Positions 29,440-40,122 of a stretch of DNA of 64,000 nt are shown piece by piece. Made by a program: the position numbers and the translations under genes. The stretch comes from Rhodothermales bacterium. GTDB lineage: Bacteria; Bacteroidota; Rhodothermia; Rhodothermales; VXPQ01. The notes below the pieces were generated by a model that saw only the letters and a list, made by a program, of their open reading frames with translations, was not told the origin of the DNA and made no database searches. The stretch spans positions 62,001 to 126,000 of the forward strand of contig JAJDWX010000009.1 of the NCBI GenBank assembly GCA_022825385.1. The letters run 5' to 3'. Position 1 is the first letter of the stretch; each line of letters starts with the position of its first letter.

Positions 29440-29832
29440 TCAGGAGGCGTCCGGCATCCTCACGACGAGTTCGTCCGGCAAATCGTTGCGTTGCGCTTCC
29501 GGGTTGACGAGCGGGCCGGTCAGCGGCATATGGAACCCTGCGAGGAAGGGCGCCATCGTCGAAAAGAAGAATTCCTGCTGGAACTCGTAAAAATCCGCGT
29601 CGAATCCGGCGTATTCTCCCGTGTGCCCTTCCACGTCCAGGTAAAGTACGCGCGGCCAATCGGGAAAATCTTCCTGCGCTTTTTTCAGGTATTGGAACAC
29701 GGCGGCGGCCGCCTGCTCGAATGCGTCCTCCGCGCGCACCGTATGGCGGATGGCGACCGTATTGTCAAACTGCATCCAGACCCCGTCGTCGTCCGGCTTG
29801 CTGTAGGCGGGGATAAAAGGAGGTTCCGACAT
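29440..29832 (-). CDS. Small conserved-looking protein of unknown function
   Basis: A 130-residue soluble protein, acidic and rich in aromatic residues (VLYLDVEGHTGEYAGFDADF, FYEFQQEFFFSTMAPFLAGF). No signal peptide or membrane segment is seen and no family is recognised. It lies 24 bases downstream of uvrA on the same strand, so it is probably expressed with it. Codon use matches the neighbours and the frame is free of stops, which supports a real gene. Confidence 0.65.
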   Translation of the reverse strand: MSEPPFIPAYSKPDDDGVWMQFDNTVAIRHTVRAEDAFEQAAAAVFQYLKKAQEDFPDWPRVLYLDVEGHTGEYAGFDADFYEFQQEFFFSTMAPFLAGFHMPLTGPLVNPEAQRNDLPDELVVRMPDAS

Positions 29833-29856
29833 GGCCGCGAAAAACGGGTATGGCGC

Positions 29857-32796
29857 TCAGGCAGGCGAAGAAGCGGAGACCGTTGCGCCTTCCTCGTACT
29901 CCGATTCTGAGGCGAGGGCGTCCAGGTCCAGGGCCTGGCTTTCTTCTTCGTCGGAGGCTCCGTCGAAGCGTTCCAGTTCTTTCCGCAGAAAGGCGGCGGT
30001 GCGGGTGTCCGTGCGGACAAGGTCTTCCGGGGCGCCCGAAAACAGAATGCGCCCGCCTTCCGCGCCGCCGGCGGGCCCCATGTCCACGATCCAGTCCGCC
30101 ACCTTCACCACATCCATATTATGTTCGATCACCAGCACGGTGTTGCCTTTTTGCACCAGCGCTTCGAGGACCGCCAGCAAGTGCCGAATATCCTCGAAAT
30201 GAAGTCCCGTGGTAGGCTCGTCGAGAATGTACAGGGTACGCCCGGTTCCCGGCCTTGAAAGCTCCCGCGCCAGTTTGACGCGTTGCGCCTCGCCCCCGGA
30301 TAAGGTGGTGGAGGGTTGCCCCAGCCGGATATAGCCCAGTCCCACCGAATCCAGCGTACGCAGTTTCCGTTCGATGCGCGGAACATGCTCGAAGAACGCC
30401 AGCGCTTCGGATACCGTCAGGTCCAGCGCGTCCGCGATGTTTTTCCCCTTGTAGCGCACTTCCAGCGTTTCCGTGTTGTAGCGACGGCTCTTGCAGGTGT
30501 CGCATACCACATACACGTCCGGCAGGAAATTCATCTCCAGCTTGACGATGCCCGCTCCTTTGCAGGTTTCGCATCGCCCGCCCTTCGTATTGAAGGAAAA
30601 TCGTCCCTTTTTGTATCCCCGGATTTTCGCTTCGGGGAGTTGGGCGTACAAATCCCGGATCAAGGTAAACAGATTGGTGTACGTTGCGGGATTCGATCGG
30701 GGCGTTCTGCCGATCGGACTCTGGTCTATGTCGATGATCTTGTCTATGTGTTCTACGCCTTCAATCGATGCGTATGGCAATGGCAACGCCCGGACGCCGT
30801 GCAACCGTTTCGACAGAATCGGAAACAGCGTCTGGTTGACCAGGGTAGATTTCCCGGACCCCGAGACGCCGGTAACGCATACGAGGGCGCCCAGCGGAAA
30901 GGCAAAGGCGTTGCCTTGCAGGTTGTGGCCCGTAGCGCCGTGGAGCACCATGCGCTTTTCTGTGTTATTCCGGCGGCGTTTCGGTATCTGGATGCGTCGT
31001 TTCCCCTGGAGATAGGCTGCCGTAAGGCTGACGTGGCCATTCGTGGCGACCGGCAGCGCATCGGGGGCGGTGGCGCCCAATACGCGCCCGCCGCGCTCCC
31101 CTGCCCCCGGCCCAAGATCTACCACGAAATCGGCCGCCTCGATCATCTCCCGGTCGTGTTCGACGACCAGCACCGAGTTGCCAAGGTCGCGCAGCTGCTG
31201 CAAGGAATCGATCAGCCTGGAATGGTCGCTGGGGTGCAGGCCAATGGAAGGCTCGTCCAGTACGTACAACACCCCCGTCAGCCGCGTACCAATCTGGGTG
31301 GCCAGCCGAATACGCTGGCTTTCTCCGCCGGACAGCGTACGCGCGGTGCGATTCAGGTTCAGATAGCCCACCCCCACGTCGATCAGAAAGTCCAGCCGTT
31401 CCCCGATTTCCTTGACGATGGGGCGCGCAATGATGCGCTGCCTTTCGGAAAACGACGCCTCGTCGAAAAATGCGCGAAGCCCGATCAGGTCCATGTTCAC
31501 CAGGTCGGCAATGGTGCAGGGACCGATCTTGTACGCCAGGCTCTCCTTCTTCAGTCGCCCGCCCTTGCATTCCGGGCACGACATTTGCCGCATGAACGAC
31601 TCGGCCCATTGGCGTTGCCCGTTCGAGGACGTGTTGTCGTACGTGTGCCGGATGTATCCATAGACGCCGTTGAAACGGTGCTCATAGCATACCTCTCGCT
31701 CTTTCCAGGTATACACGATGTTGAACTTTTCTTCTTCGGCGCCGAAGAGCAGGGTTTCCCGCTGCGCTTCCGTCAGGGCGCCCAGCGGGGTATCGAACCC
31801 GAACCCGCGCGCGGCGGCTACGGCCCGCACCTGATTGAATATCCATATATCGCGCGGCTTGCCCAGCGGGGCCAGTCCGCCTTCGGCAATGCTCAGGGAT
31901 GGATCCGGAATGATCAGCGCCGGATCGATTTCCCGCCGATAGCCAAGGCCGTTGCATTCGGAGCAGGCGCCATAGGGCGTATTGAAGGAGAACATGCTGG
32001 GCGAGGCGTCCTCGTAGTAAAGCCCGTCTTCCGGGCTGAACAGGTGCCGGCTCATCAGGTGGTCGCCTTGCTTTGGCCCGTTCGTCGCATGCGCAATCAG
32101 CGTGCCGCCGCCCAGGCCGAGCGCGCTTTCCGCTGACCGGGCGATGCGGGAACGAATGCCCTCCTTGATCACGATCCGGTCCACCACGACCTCGATGTCG
32201 TGCGTCTTGTACCGATCCACGCGCATGCCTGGCTCGATTTCCTGCGTTTCCCCGTCGATGCGCACCCGCTGAAAACCCTGTTTGCGCATCTGTTCGAACA
32301 ATTCCCGGTAGTGTCCCTTGCGGGCGCGCACGACGGGGGCAAGCAACATCAGCCGAGCGCCTTCGGGAAAGGCCGCGATCTCGTCGATAATCTCGTCGTC
32401 GGACTGCTTGCGCATGGGGGCGCCGGAGATATACGAGTAGGGCGTTCCCGCCCGCGCAAAAAGCAGTCGGATGAAGTCGTAGATTTCCGTGACCGTGCCT
32501 ACCGTAGAGCGGGGGTTGCGGCTAACCGTTTTCTGGTCGATAGCGATCACGGGGGAGAGCCCGTCGATAAAATCCACGTCGGGCCGTTCCATCATGCCCA
32601 GGAATTGCCGGGCGTAGGCGCTCAGGCTTTCCATGTAGCGTCGGCGGCCTTCGGCGTAAATCGTGTCGAAGGCCAGGCTCGATTTGCCCGAACCGGACAG
32701 TCCCGTGATGACCACCAGCTGCTCTCTCGGAATATCTATGTCGATATTCCGGAGGTTGTGGGCGCGCGCCCCCCGAATCGTGATCCGATCGTCCAT
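29857..32796 (-). CDS. uvrA: Excinuclease ABC subunit A
   Basis: The damage-recognition ATPase of nucleotide excision repair. [20 protein letters not shown] leads into Walker [11 protein letters not shown] (31-40), followed by [20 protein letters not shown]-type sequence and [20 protein letters not shown]. Two ABC signatures ([17 protein letters not shown] and [17 protein letters not shown]) and the second Walker [16 protein letters not shown] are present. The insertion zinc site in the first half keeps only one CxxC ([10 protein letters not shown]), a loss that also occurs in relatives, while the second finger (RCETCKGAG...VCDTCKSRR) is complete. The 979-residue length includes an acidic C-terminal tail. 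The start at 32796 is where family similarity begins. Confidence 0.96.
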   Translation of the reverse strand: MDDRITIRGARAHNLRNIDIDIPREQLVVITGLSGSGKSSLAFDTIYAEGRRRYMESLSAYARQFLGMMERPDVDFIDGLSPVIAIDQKTVSRNPRSTVGTVTEIYDFIRLLFARAGTPYSYISGAPMRKQSDDEIIDEIAAFPEGARLMLLAPVVRARKGHYRELFEQMRKQGFQRVRIDGETQEIEPGMRVDRYKTHDIEVVVDRIVIKEGIRSRIARSAESALGLGGGTLIAHATNGPKQGDHLMSRHLFSPEDGLYYEDASPSMFSFNTPYGACSECNGLGYRREIDPALIIPDPSLSIAEGGLAPLGKPRDIWIFNQVRAVAAARGFGFDTPLGALTEAQRETLLFGAEEEKFNIVYTWKEREVCYEHRFNGVYGYIRHTYDNTSSNGQRQWAESFMRQMSCPECKGGRLKKESLAYKIGPCTIADLVNMDLIGLRAFFDEASFSERQRIIARPIVKEIGERLDFLIDVGVGYLNLNRTARTLSGGESQRIRLATQIGTRLTGVLYVLDEPSIGLHPSDHSRLIDSLQQLRDLGNSVLVVEHDREMIEAADFVVDLGPGAGERGGRVLGATAPDALPVATNGHVSLTAAYLQGKRRIQIPKRRRNNTEKRMVLHGATGHNLQGNAFAFPLGALVCVTGVSGSGKSTLVNQTLFPILSKRLHGVRALPLPYASIEGVEHIDKIIDIDQSPIGRTPRSNPATYTNLFTLIRDLYAQLPEAKIRGYKKGRFSFNTKGGRCETCKGAGIVKLEMNFLPDVYVVCDTCKSRRYNTETLEVRYKGKNIADALDLTVSEALAFFEHVPRIERKLRTLDSVGLGYIRLGQPSTTLSGGEAQRVKLARELSRPGTGRTLYILDEPTTGLHFEDIRHLLAVLEALVQKGNTVLVIEHNMDVVKVADWIVDMGPAGGAEGGRILFSGAPEDLVRTDTRTAAFLRKELERFDGASDEEESQALDLDALASESEYEEGATVSASSPA

Positions 32797-33026
32797 AGAA
32801 GCGACAAAATCGACAGGTCGTTCTTGCACTGCTTTGCGTTGTCTGAACGCTGCAAGCCGCAACGTCCGCAGCAGGTTAATAAAACGAATCCTGAAGACCT
32901 CTGCCGTAAAAAACGCATGCAAAGATCTGCGGCGAACCGAGGCGGCAGCCCGGCGCGAACGGATATCTTTGCCTATATTCCTTATTGTGCCCTGATCGCT
33001 CTCTTTTTCGCAACCCGAACGTTGTC

Positions 33027-34691
33027 ATGAAAATACCGCTTTCCGTCCTGCGCTTTTGCTTCTTGTCTTTGCTCGTTGCGTTCGCCGCCGCGCCCGCCCT
33101 TGCGCAGGAGCGGCCCAATATCGTCTGGATTTCCGCCGAAGACGTCAGTCTGCGTTTCGGCGCCTACGGCGACGCCGCGGCGAACACGCCCAACCTGGAC
33201 CGCTTCGCCGCCGAGGGGACCCGGTATCTGCAAGCGTTTACGACCGCCGGCGTGTGCTCGCCGAGCCGGGCGGCCATCATCACAGGCATGCATCAGAACG
33301 GTTGGGGAGGGCATCATATGCGCACCACGCACGACGCGCCGGGCCTTCCCACGCCGTACCACGCCACGCCGCCTCCGTACGTAAAGGCCTTCACGGAATA
33401 TCTTCGGGCCGCCGGGTATTTCGCGACCAACGACGTCAAGACCGACTACCAGATCGGCAACCCCGTCACCATCTGGGACGAGCACAAGCGGGGAGCGCAC
33501 TGGCGCAGCCCGCTTCGGAAGGAGGGCCAGCCGTTCTTTTCCGTATTCAATTTCGGGGTTACGCACGAGAGTCAAAGCTGGGTCGAGCCGGACGAGGAGA
33601 CGACGACCGATCCGAATACGCTCGAATTGCCTCCCTACTACCCGGATACGCCGGACGTACGCCGCCAACTGGCCAAGCACTACGACAACATTGCCCGCCT
33701 CGACGAACAGGCCGGAGAAATTCTGCGCCAGCTGGAAGAGGATGGCCTGGCCGACAACACCGTCGTCTTTTTCTGGGGCGATCACGGCGACGGCTTGCCC
33801 CGCGCCAAACGCTGGCTCTACGATTCCGGCATACATGTCCCGCTCATCGTGCGGACGCCCGGGCAACAGGGAGCCGGTTCCGCCAGCGAGCGGCTTGTCA
33901 GCCTGGTCGATCTGGGGCCCACCGTCTTGTCCCTTGCCGGCGTACCTGTTCCCGCGCACATGGATGGCATGGCATTTCTCGGAGACGCGGAGGCTCCGCC
34001 GCGCGAATATATCTACGCCGCCCGGGACCGCATCGACATGGCGTACGACATGGTCCGCGCCGCCCGCGACAAGCAATACAAGTACATTCGCAATTTTCAC
34101 CCGGAGAAGCCGTACGTGCAATTCGTTCCGTTCCGCAATCGCTCGTCCATCATTCAGGAGATATTCCGCCTGAACATCGCCGGCGAACTCGACGACGTGC
34201 AGCAATTGTGGCTACGCGACACCCGGCCTCCAGAGGAACTCTACGATATGCAAGCCGACCCGCATGAGGTCAACAATCTCGCGGACGATCCCGCGCTTCG
34301 CGATGTATTGCGCCGGATGCGCAACGAGTTGGACGCCTGGATGCTCGACATCGACGAGAAAGGGCATCTGTCCGAAGATCAGATGGTCCGGCAGATGTGG
34401 ATGGGCGAGGAGCAGCCCGTTACGGCCACGCCGCTTATTCTGAGACGAAACGATACCAACAGGGAGTTAGAGGCGGAACAGGACGGTCCGGTCGAAATTA
34501 TTATCGAGGCCGGTACGGACGGCGCCTCCATTGCCTGGACCACCGACGAGGGCGAGGCGCCGCACTGGAGACTCTATGCCCGTCCGATTCGTCTCGAACC
34601 GGGAACGACCGCCACGATCCGGGCCAAGGCCATTCGCTACGGTTACGCCGAAAGCCCCGAAACCATGGCCACGATTACCGTGAAGCCATAG
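33027..34691 (+). CDS. Secreted sulfatase (formylglycine-dependent)
   Basis: Removes sulfate esters or N-sulfates, most likely from polysaccharides. A signal peptide (LSLLVAFAAAPALAQ) is followed by RPNIVWISAEDVSLRFGAYG with the metal-binding Asp. The motif GVCSPSRAAIITG holds Cys77, the residue converted to formylglycine. VVFFWGDHGDGLPRAKRWLY supplies further active-site residues. The domain resembles heparan N-sulfatase-like enzymes. The last ~75 residues form a separate beta-rich domain (IAWTTDEGEAPHWRLYARPI), similar to chitobiase-type C-terminal domains. The ATG at 33027 gives the proper signal peptide. It is divergent from uvrA and convergent with an exported oxidoreductase gene; no formylglycine-generating enzyme is visible. 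Confidence 0.92.
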   Translation: MKIPLSVLRFCFLSLLVAFAAAPALAQERPNIVWISAEDVSLRFGAYGDAAANTPNLDRFAAEGTRYLQAFTTAGVCSPSRAAIITGMHQNGWGGHHMRTTHDAPGLPTPYHATPPPYVKAFTEYLRAAGYFATNDVKTDYQIGNPVTIWDEHKRGAHWRSPLRKEGQPFFSVFNFGVTHESQSWVEPDEETTTDPNTLELPPYYPDTPDVRRQLAKHYDNIARLDEQAGEILRQLEEDGLADNTVVFFWGDHGDGLPRAKRWLYDSGIHVPLIVRTPGQQGAGSASERLVSLVDLGPTVLSLAGVPVPAHMDGMAFLGDAEAPPREYIYAARDRIDMAYDMVRAARDKQYKYIRNFHPEKPYVQFVPFRNRSSIIQEIFRLNIAGELDDVQQLWLRDTRPPEELYDMQADPHEVNNLADDPALRDVLRRMRNELDAWMLDIDEKGHLSEDQMVRQMWMGEEQPVTATPLILRRNDTNRELEAEQDGPVEIIIEAGTDGASIAWTTDEGEAPHWRLYARPIRLEPGTTATIRAKAIRYGYAESPETMATITVKP

Positions 34692-34737
34692 GACGCGTTC
34701 CGGGCCGGAAGCCGCTGCGCTTTTCCGCGTTTCGCGC

Positions 34738-36066
34738 TTACACCGAGGGTTCCCAGCCGGGTTCGTATTCCCGCGACCAGCGTTGCATGGCTTCGGGATT
34801 GCCGTCGATGCGTCCGTTCTCCGGATTGCAATGCAGCGTTTGACCGATGTCCTGCGCGATGTTCGCAAGGTGGCACAAGAGTACGCTCTTGTGTCCCTCG
34901 TCAATGGGGGAACGCAGCGCGCGTCCGTCCCGAATGGCGTCAAGGAAATTGGCCATGTGCCGGTCCGTCTGGCCTCCGCCGCCGGTCGTGTCCATGGTGG
35001 CCTCCAGATTCTTTTCCTTCACCTCCTTCACGACGGCGTTTTCTTCATCGTAGATCACATACCCGTTCCTGTCAATCAATATCGTGCCTTCGGTGCCATG
35101 CACCAGCGCGCCGCGTCCCCGGTCATGCACAGGAAAGCCGTTGCAACTTCTACCTTCCCAGGTGATCGTTTTGCCCTCCTCGAAATCGTAGGACACGTCT
35201 TGCGTATCGTAAAATTCCCAGTCGTCGTCGTAGTGGTACCGTCCGCCGCTCGAATTGACGCGGGTGGGAAAATCCACACCCAGCGCCCACCGGGCCACAT
35301 CGATTTCGTGCGTACCGTTGTTGCACACCTCGCCAGTGCCCCATCGCCAGAACCAGTGCCAGTTGTAATGCACCACATTGTTGCGGTACGGCGTCCGCGG
35401 CGCCGGGCCTTGCCATAATTCGTAATCCAGCCATCGGGGAATATCCGCTGTCTTGCCCCGCCCGATGGACTTCCGCGTGTTGGCGTACCAGGTGCGCGCA
35501 AAGTACGCCCGCCCTATCGCGCCCTCATGGATCAGCTGGATCGCTTCGATGGTTGCGGGGCCGGAGCGTTGCTGCGTACCCATCTGCACGACGCCGCCGT
35601 ACCGCGCTTGCGCGGCCACAAGCAATTCCCCTTCGCGCGGATTGTGCCCGCAGGGCTTCTCGACATACACATGCTTGCCTGCCTCCAGCGCAAGGATCGT
35701 CGCGGGCGCATGCCAGTGATCCGGGGCGGCGACGATCAGCGCATCGACGTCCGGGTCTTCAAGGGCGCGGCGGAAATCGAGCAGGCCCTCTACCTTTTCG
35801 TCCTGCATTTTGCCTATGTTCCGCGACACTTGCCGGACTGCCCGGGAATCGACGTCGCAAACGTATCGTACGCTTGCGTTATGTTGCCTGACGAACGACT
35901 CGGCCAAACCGCCGCCCCGGCTGTTCACGCCCATTACGGCGGCCCGGATCGTATCGCTGGGCGGACTGGAGGCCAATGCGCGTATCGTCGCCGGGGCGAA
36001 GCCAAGGCTTGCGCTTCCCAGCGCAGTCGCTTTGAGGAATTTCCGTCGGTTCATTGGATCGTTCAT
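34738..36066 (-). CDS. Tat-exported Gfo/Idh/MocA family oxidoreductase
   Basis: A second exported member of the family. MNRRKFLKATALGSASLGFA is a twin-arginine signal, then IRAAVMGVNSRGGGLAESFV is the dinucleotide-binding start, GKHVYVEKPCGHNPREGELL contains the conserved E-K-P, and GTGEVCNNGTHEIDVARWAL ends the core. It is 442 residues and clearly different from the protein at 22695-24044, for example in the glycine-rich start (VNSRGGG). It ends 47 bases from the sulfatase stop codon on the other strand; the pairing suggests work on the same sulfated sugar, but this is inference. The second Met (36054) is an alternative start. Confidence 0.91.
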   Translation of the reverse strand: MNDPMNRRKFLKATALGSASLGFAPATIRALASSPPSDTIRAAVMGVNSRGGGLAESFVRQHNASVRYVCDVDSRAVRQVSRNIGKMQDEKVEGLLDFRRALEDPDVDALIVAAPDHWHAPATILALEAGKHVYVEKPCGHNPREGELLVAAQARYGGVVQMGTQQRSGPATIEAIQLIHEGAIGRAYFARTWYANTRKSIGRGKTADIPRWLDYELWQGPAPRTPYRNNVVHYNWHWFWRWGTGEVCNNGTHEIDVARWALGVDFPTRVNSSGGRYHYDDDWEFYDTQDVSYDFEEGKTITWEGRSCNGFPVHDRGRGALVHGTEGTILIDRNGYVIYDEENAVVKEVKEKNLEATMDTTGGGGQTDRHMANFLDAIRDGRALRSPIDEGHKSVLLCHLANIAQDIGQTLHCNPENGRIDGNPEAMQRWSREYEPGWEPSV

Positions 36067-36282
36067 GCTTCGCGCCGAATATCGATTATATTTCGGGAAA
36101 TGGGAGGGCCAGAATTATATAAGGCAAAACATTACAACCGTTCCCGCCGTAAAGGATTTTTTCGCCGGAATGCGCAACAAGGCGGCAACGTATCTTTTCG
36201 CCGTCCCGTACGTATACGATACGGGCGCTTTTCGCGCATTTTTCGTTCGTCGTCTTTCCATGCTTGCTCTTGCGCCGTCCCC

Positions 36283-37539
36283 GTGGTCAAGAAACTGAAT
36301 TTTCTACTGTACGAATTGCTTGAGGCAATCCGGACCGGGTTGCGCGCGATCGCTTCGCATAAAATGCGGTCGGCCCTGACGATGGTCGGCATCGTGATCG
36401 GCATTACCTCGGTTACCGCCATGGTCACCGTGATCAACGGCATCGAGCAATTTTTCGAGAATACGCTTTCCGAGCTGGGGACGGACGTCGCGTACGTCGA
36501 AAAATGGCCATGGACAGGCGGTCCCAACACCAAATGGTGGGAATATATCAACCGCCCGGAGATCAAGCCGGAGCTTGCGGAGACCATTTCGGATCGCGCC
36601 CGGCTCGTGGCCGCCGCCGCGCCGGTTGTCTCCACGTCCAGGCCGGTCACGCACGGATCGTATTCCATAGCCCCCGTGATGATCGAAGCGTCCACCAGCG
36701 CGTACGAGCGCGTGCATGTGGTGGAACTGGCCTCGGGTCGGTTCTATTCGGAACTGGATAACCGAACGGCCCGCCGCGTCGCCGTGATTGGCGCCAATGT
36801 GGCGGAGGCCCTGTTTCCCGCTGAAAATGCGCTGGGCAAATCCGTTCGCATCGCCGGGCACCGGTTTCAGGTGATCGGCGTGATGGAGAAAAAGGGGCAG
36901 GGCGCCGAAGGGCCAGGCTCCATAGATCAGCGCGCGCGCATTCCGCTGGAAACATTCGCCAATATTTTCGGCTTGCGCTACCGGGGCGTTTCCGTGCAGG
37001 CCAGGATTGCGCCGGGCGTCGATCCGGATGCGGCCAAGGACGAATTGACGGGCATCGTGCGCGTCGCGCGCGCGGTCCCCGCCGGCGAGGACGACAATTT
37101 CGAGATCAACGACCTGGAAGAACTGCGCGCCGAGTTGGCGCCGGTCAAACGCATGATCTACGGCGTCGGCATCTTCCTGACGGCGCTGGCGCTTCTGGTG
37201 GGCGGCATCGGCGTGATGAACATCATGTTCGTTTCGGTGAAGGAACGTACGCGGGAAATTGGAATCCGCAAGGCCGTTGGCGCAAAGCGGCGGACGATTC
37301 TCATCCAGTTTCTTATAGAGGCCGTGGCCATATGCCTTGCAGGCGGCCTGATCGGCGTCGGATTCGCCACCATTTGCGCCCAGCTGCTCAGTATGGCGTT
37401 GTCGCTGCCGACCTTGCTGCCCATCGGAACGATTTTCCTTGCTTTTGCGATTTGCACCTTCGTAGGGCTCGTTTTTGGCCTGGCGCCGGCCTGGGCAGGC
37501 GCCAAATCGGATCCCATCGAGTCGCTTCGCTACGAATAA
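36283..37539 (+). CDS. ABC transporter permease, MacB/FtsX type (first of two)
   Basis: A 418-residue inner-membrane protein of the MacB type: one N-terminal helix (SALTMVGIVIGITSVTAMVT), a large periplasmic domain (residues ~50-290), then three C-terminal helices of the FtsX domain (ALALLVGGIGVMNIMFVSVK with the downstream ERTREIGIRKAVGA). Such permeases drive tripartite efflux or lipoprotein/peptide export. The start is uncertain; GTG at 36283 (VVKKLNFLLYELLEAI) fits best since no in-frame ATG lies nearby. A paralogous permease follows after 21 bases. The matching ATPase, adaptor and outer-membrane genes lie on the opposite strand, convergent, at 39346-42976. Confidence 0.9.
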   Translation: MVKKLNFLLYELLEAIRTGLRAIASHKMRSALTMVGIVIGITSVTAMVTVINGIEQFFENTLSELGTDVAYVEKWPWTGGPNTKWWEYINRPEIKPELAETISDRARLVAAAAPVVSTSRPVTHGSYSIAPVMIEASTSAYERVHVVELASGRFYSELDNRTARRVAVIGANVAEALFPAENALGKSVRIAGHRFQVIGVMEKKGQGAEGPGSIDQRARIPLETFANIFGLRYRGVSVQARIAPGVDPDAAKDELTGIVRVARAVPAGEDDNFEINDLEELRAELAPVKRMIYGVGIFLTALALLVGGIGVMNIMFVSVKERTREIGIRKAVGAKRRTILIQFLIEAVAICLAGGLIGVGFATICAQLLSMALSLPTLLPIGTIFLAFAICTFVGLVFGLAPAWAGAKSDPIESLRYE

Positions 37540-37560
37540 CCCAACGCTGTACGTCCGTTC

Positions 37561-38784
37561 ATGGAACTGCGGGACATTATAGCCTCTGCTTGGAACTCTT
37601 TGCGCGCCAACAGAATGCGCACCATGCTGACCTTGCTCGGCATGGTCATTGGCGTATTCGCCATTATCGTGTCGATTACGGCGGTGAAGGTGATCGACGT
37701 GTATTTCGAGGAAAAGATGTCTTTCCTTGGCACCTCCACCTTCACCATTTCCCGCTACGAAAATTTTCAGGTCGGGGAGCGGGAGTTCAAGTATCGCCAG
37801 CGCATTACGATGGATCAGGTCGATCGCCTGAAGCGCGTGCTGGATGATCGGTACCAGGTCAGCGCCATAGAGGATTTCGACGTGACCTCCATTCGGTACG
37901 CCGGCCGGGAAACAGATCCCAACGTAGCGATTCTGGGCACCGACGAGAATTTTACGGGTAACTTCAGCTACACGATCGAATTCGGACGCTCCTTTACGCC
38001 CGAAGACGTGCAGTACGCGAGAAAAGTGGTGATTCTGGGCTCGGCGGTGTCCGAAGAATTGTTCGCCACCGAAAATCCCATCGGGAAGGTGGCGGAGTTC
38101 GGCGGCGCGCGCTATCAGGTGATCGGCGTGCTGGAGGCCAAGGGCAATTTCCTGGGTTTCAATATGGACAACCGGGTGTTCGTCCCGATGGGCACGCTTT
38201 TTCTCCGGTACGGCGGCGCCCGTCGAAACATTGCCTCGACCAGCGTACGTACGCCGGGTCCGCAGTTCGTCGCCGCCGGGATGGAAGAGGTGATCGGGCG
38301 GTTGCGGGCCATTCGCAAGGTCCCTCCCGGCGAGGAGAACGATTTCGTCGTGGAAACGAACGATTCCATGCGCGCCATTTTCGATCAGTTTACCGCCGTG
38401 CTTACCCAGGCCGGCGCCGCCATCGGGTTTATTTCTCTTCTTGCGGCGGGCATCGGGATCATGAACATTATGCTTGTTTCGGTTACGGAACGCACCCGCG
38501 AGATCGGCATTCGCAAGGCGCTGGGCGCCCGCCGCCGGGATATTATGCGGCAATTCATTCTGGAAGCCATCTTTCTGTGCCAGATCGGAGGCGGCGCAGG
38601 CTTTCTTTTGGGCGCGCTGGCCGGGAACGGCACGGCGCTGTATTTTAACATCTCCGGCACCATCCCCTGGGTCTGGGCTGGCGTCACCATAATCATTGTG
38701 ACGACGGTGGCGCTTGTATTCGGCGGATATCCGGCGCTCAAGGCGGCCCGCCTGAACCCCATCGACTCCCTTCGCTACGAATAA
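37561..38784 (+). CDS. ABC transporter permease, MacB/FtsX type (second of two)
   Basis: Same layout as the gene before it: helix TMLTLLGMVIGVFAIIVSIT, a periplasmic domain with YQVIGVLEAKGNFLGF, and the FtsX core GIGIMNIMLVSVTERTREIG followed by IRKALGARRRDIMRQFIL. 407 residues. The two permeases end in nearly the same sequence (PIESLRYE, PIDSLRYE), showing they arose by duplication. They probably form a heterodimer energised by the ATPase at 39346-40068. The stop codon overlaps the next gene's ATG by one base. Confidence 0.92.
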   Translation: MELRDIIASAWNSLRANRMRTMLTLLGMVIGVFAIIVSITAVKVIDVYFEEKMSFLGTSTFTISRYENFQVGEREFKYRQRITMDQVDRLKRVLDDRYQVSAIEDFDVTSIRYAGRETDPNVAILGTDENFTGNFSYTIEFGRSFTPEDVQYARKVVILGSAVSEELFATENPIGKVAEFGGARYQVIGVLEAKGNFLGFNMDNRVFVPMGTLFLRYGGARRNIASTSVRTPGPQFVAAGMEEVIGRLRAIRKVPPGEENDFVVETNDSMRAIFDQFTAVLTQAGAAIGFISLLAAGIGIMNIMLVSVTERTREIGIRKALGARRRDIMRQFILEAIFLCQIGGGAGFLLGALAGNGTALYFNISGTIPWVWAGVTIIIVTTVALVFGGYPALKAARLNPIDSLRYE

Positions 38785-39311
38785 TGACGCCATCCTGCGC
38801 CGCGCGCCGCGCCCGTATCGCTGCGATTCCGTTGTTGCTGACGGCAAGTCTTTTGTTCGGCGGCTGCAACGCTCCGCCGGAGGCGGTCGAAGAGCCGCTC
38901 CCGGAGCCCGTCCTGTTTTCGGCCATCGGGTACGGGCAGTACGGTACGCTCAGGGACACGCTGGAGATCGTTATTCGGAATCCGGAAACCTGGGCGGCCT
39001 GGCAAGATTCGCTGCGCCCGGTGGCGCCTTTCCTGCCCGTGGATTTTTCCCAGGCTGTCGTCCTGCTTGCCGCGCTGCCGCAAACCACCAGCGGCTACGC
39101 TGTCTCGTTTCTGTCCCTTGATCGGCTGGATACGGTCCTTGTCGCCGAGTACCTTGTGGAAATCCCTTCGGACGATTGCCTGACGGCGGCTGCCGAGACC
39201 GTGCCGTTTCAGGCCGTGCTTACGCCTGCGACGGATTTGCCGATCCGCTTCAAGCGGCTGGAAGAAGAGTATCGTTGTACGTTCGGACCCCGCCGCCGCG
39301 GCAGTTCGTAG
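38784..39311 (+). CDS. Lipoprotein with PrcB C-terminal-like domain
   Basis: A 175-residue lipoprotein: the signal ends in SLLFGGC, with Cys28 as the likely lipidated residue. The C-terminal ~100 residues have the pattern TSGYAVSFLSLDRLDTVLVA, then AEYLVEIPSDDCLT and FQAVLTPATDLPIRFK, resembling the PrcB_C domain of protease-associated lipoproteins, where it is thought to bind or inhibit a partner. The start overlaps the permease stop codon (TAATG), so it belongs to the exporter operon and may be an accessory subunit. The domain call is tentative. Confidence 0.7.
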   Translation: MTPSCAARRARIAAIPLLLTASLLFGGCNAPPEAVEEPLPEPVLFSAIGYGQYGTLRDTLEIVIRNPETWAAWQDSLRPVAPFLPVDFSQAVVLLAALPQTTSGYAVSFLSLDRLDTVLVAEYLVEIPSDDCLTAAAETVPFQAVLTPATDLPIRFKRLEEEYRCTFGPRRRGSS

Positions 39312-39345
39312 CGTATCCCCGCTGAGGAAGTTTCCGACCCGAACG

Positions 39346-40068
39346 TCAGGCGGCGACGGAAGCAAGCACGGGATTTTCCACAGACACGTCGCTATCTATG
39401 TTGCCGTCTACCAGGCGAATGATCCGGCGCGCATGTTGCGCTACCTCGTTTTCGTGCGTAACGACCAGCAAGGTATTCCCCTGTCGATAGAGCTGTTCGA
39501 ACAGGTGCATGATTTCCTTGCCTGTTTTCGTGTCCAGGTTGCCCGTGGGCTCGTCGGCCAGGATAATCGAGGGCTTGTTGACCAGCGCCCGGGCCACGGC
39601 GACGCGCTGCCGCTGCCCCCCGGACAATTCGTTTGGCTTGTGCGATATCCTGTCGGCCAGGCCTACGCGCTCCAGGGCGTCTTCCGCCATCTCGCGCCGC
39701 TCTCTCCGCCGGATTCCGCTGTACACCAGCGGCAATTCCACGTTGTGCAGGCAATCGGCCCGGGCCAGGAGGTTGAATGTCTGGAAGACGAACCCTATTT
39801 CGCGATTGCGTACGTTGGCCAGTTCGTTGTCGGTCATTTCGCTGACGCGCTGGCCATTTAGGTAGTAGGCGCCTCCTGTCGGCGAATCCAGGCAGCCCAC
39901 GATATTCATCAACGTGGATTTTCCGGAACCGGAAGCCCCCATAATCGCTACGTATTCGTTCTCGAATACGTCCAGCGATACCCCGGCGAGGGCATGCACT
40001 TCATGTTCGCCCATGTAGTAAACCCGGGCGATGTCGCGCAACGCTATAAGCGCTTGTCGTTCTTCCAT
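39346..40068 (-). CDS. ABC transporter ATP-binding protein, MacB/LolD type
   Basis: A 240-residue ATPase that should energise the two MacB-type permeases. Walker [10 protein letters not shown] at 44-52, Q-loop [20 protein letters not shown], signature [16 protein letters not shown] and Walker [21 protein letters not shown] are all intact and typical of the MacB/LolD branch. It is the last gene of a minus-strand group TolC-adaptor-ATPase and lies tail to tail with the permease-lipoprotein group, 34 bases apart, so the exporter parts come from two converging transcripts. Confidence 0.94.
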   Translation of the reverse strand: MEERQALIALRDIARVYYMGEHEVHALAGVSLDVFENEYVAIMGASGSGKSTLMNIVGCLDSPTGGAYYLNGQRVSEMTDNELANVRNREIGFVFQTFNLLARADCLHNVELPLVYSGIRRRERREMAEDALERVGLADRISHKPNELSGGQRQRVAVARALVNKPSIILADEPTGNLDTKTGKEIMHLFEQLYRQGNTLLVVTHENEVAQHARRIIRLVDGNIDSDVSVENPVLASVAA

Positions 40069-40122
40069 GGGAGGGATTGTCGCTGTGCGTGATAGGGCCT
40101 GCGAAGAGCCGAAAGGGCAGGG

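Noticed and set aside
29857-32796. Loss of one zinc-binding CxxC in UvrA as a defect
   Set aside because: Relatives in Bacteroidota commonly lack this half-site in the first insertion domain, and the second zinc finger is complete.
36304-38847. An 847-codon open frame on the minus strand across the two permease genes
   Set aside because: It is the antisense shadow of two clearly conserved MacB-type permeases in GC-rich DNA; its translation is low-complexity, rich in His, Arg and Gly, with no recognisable domain.
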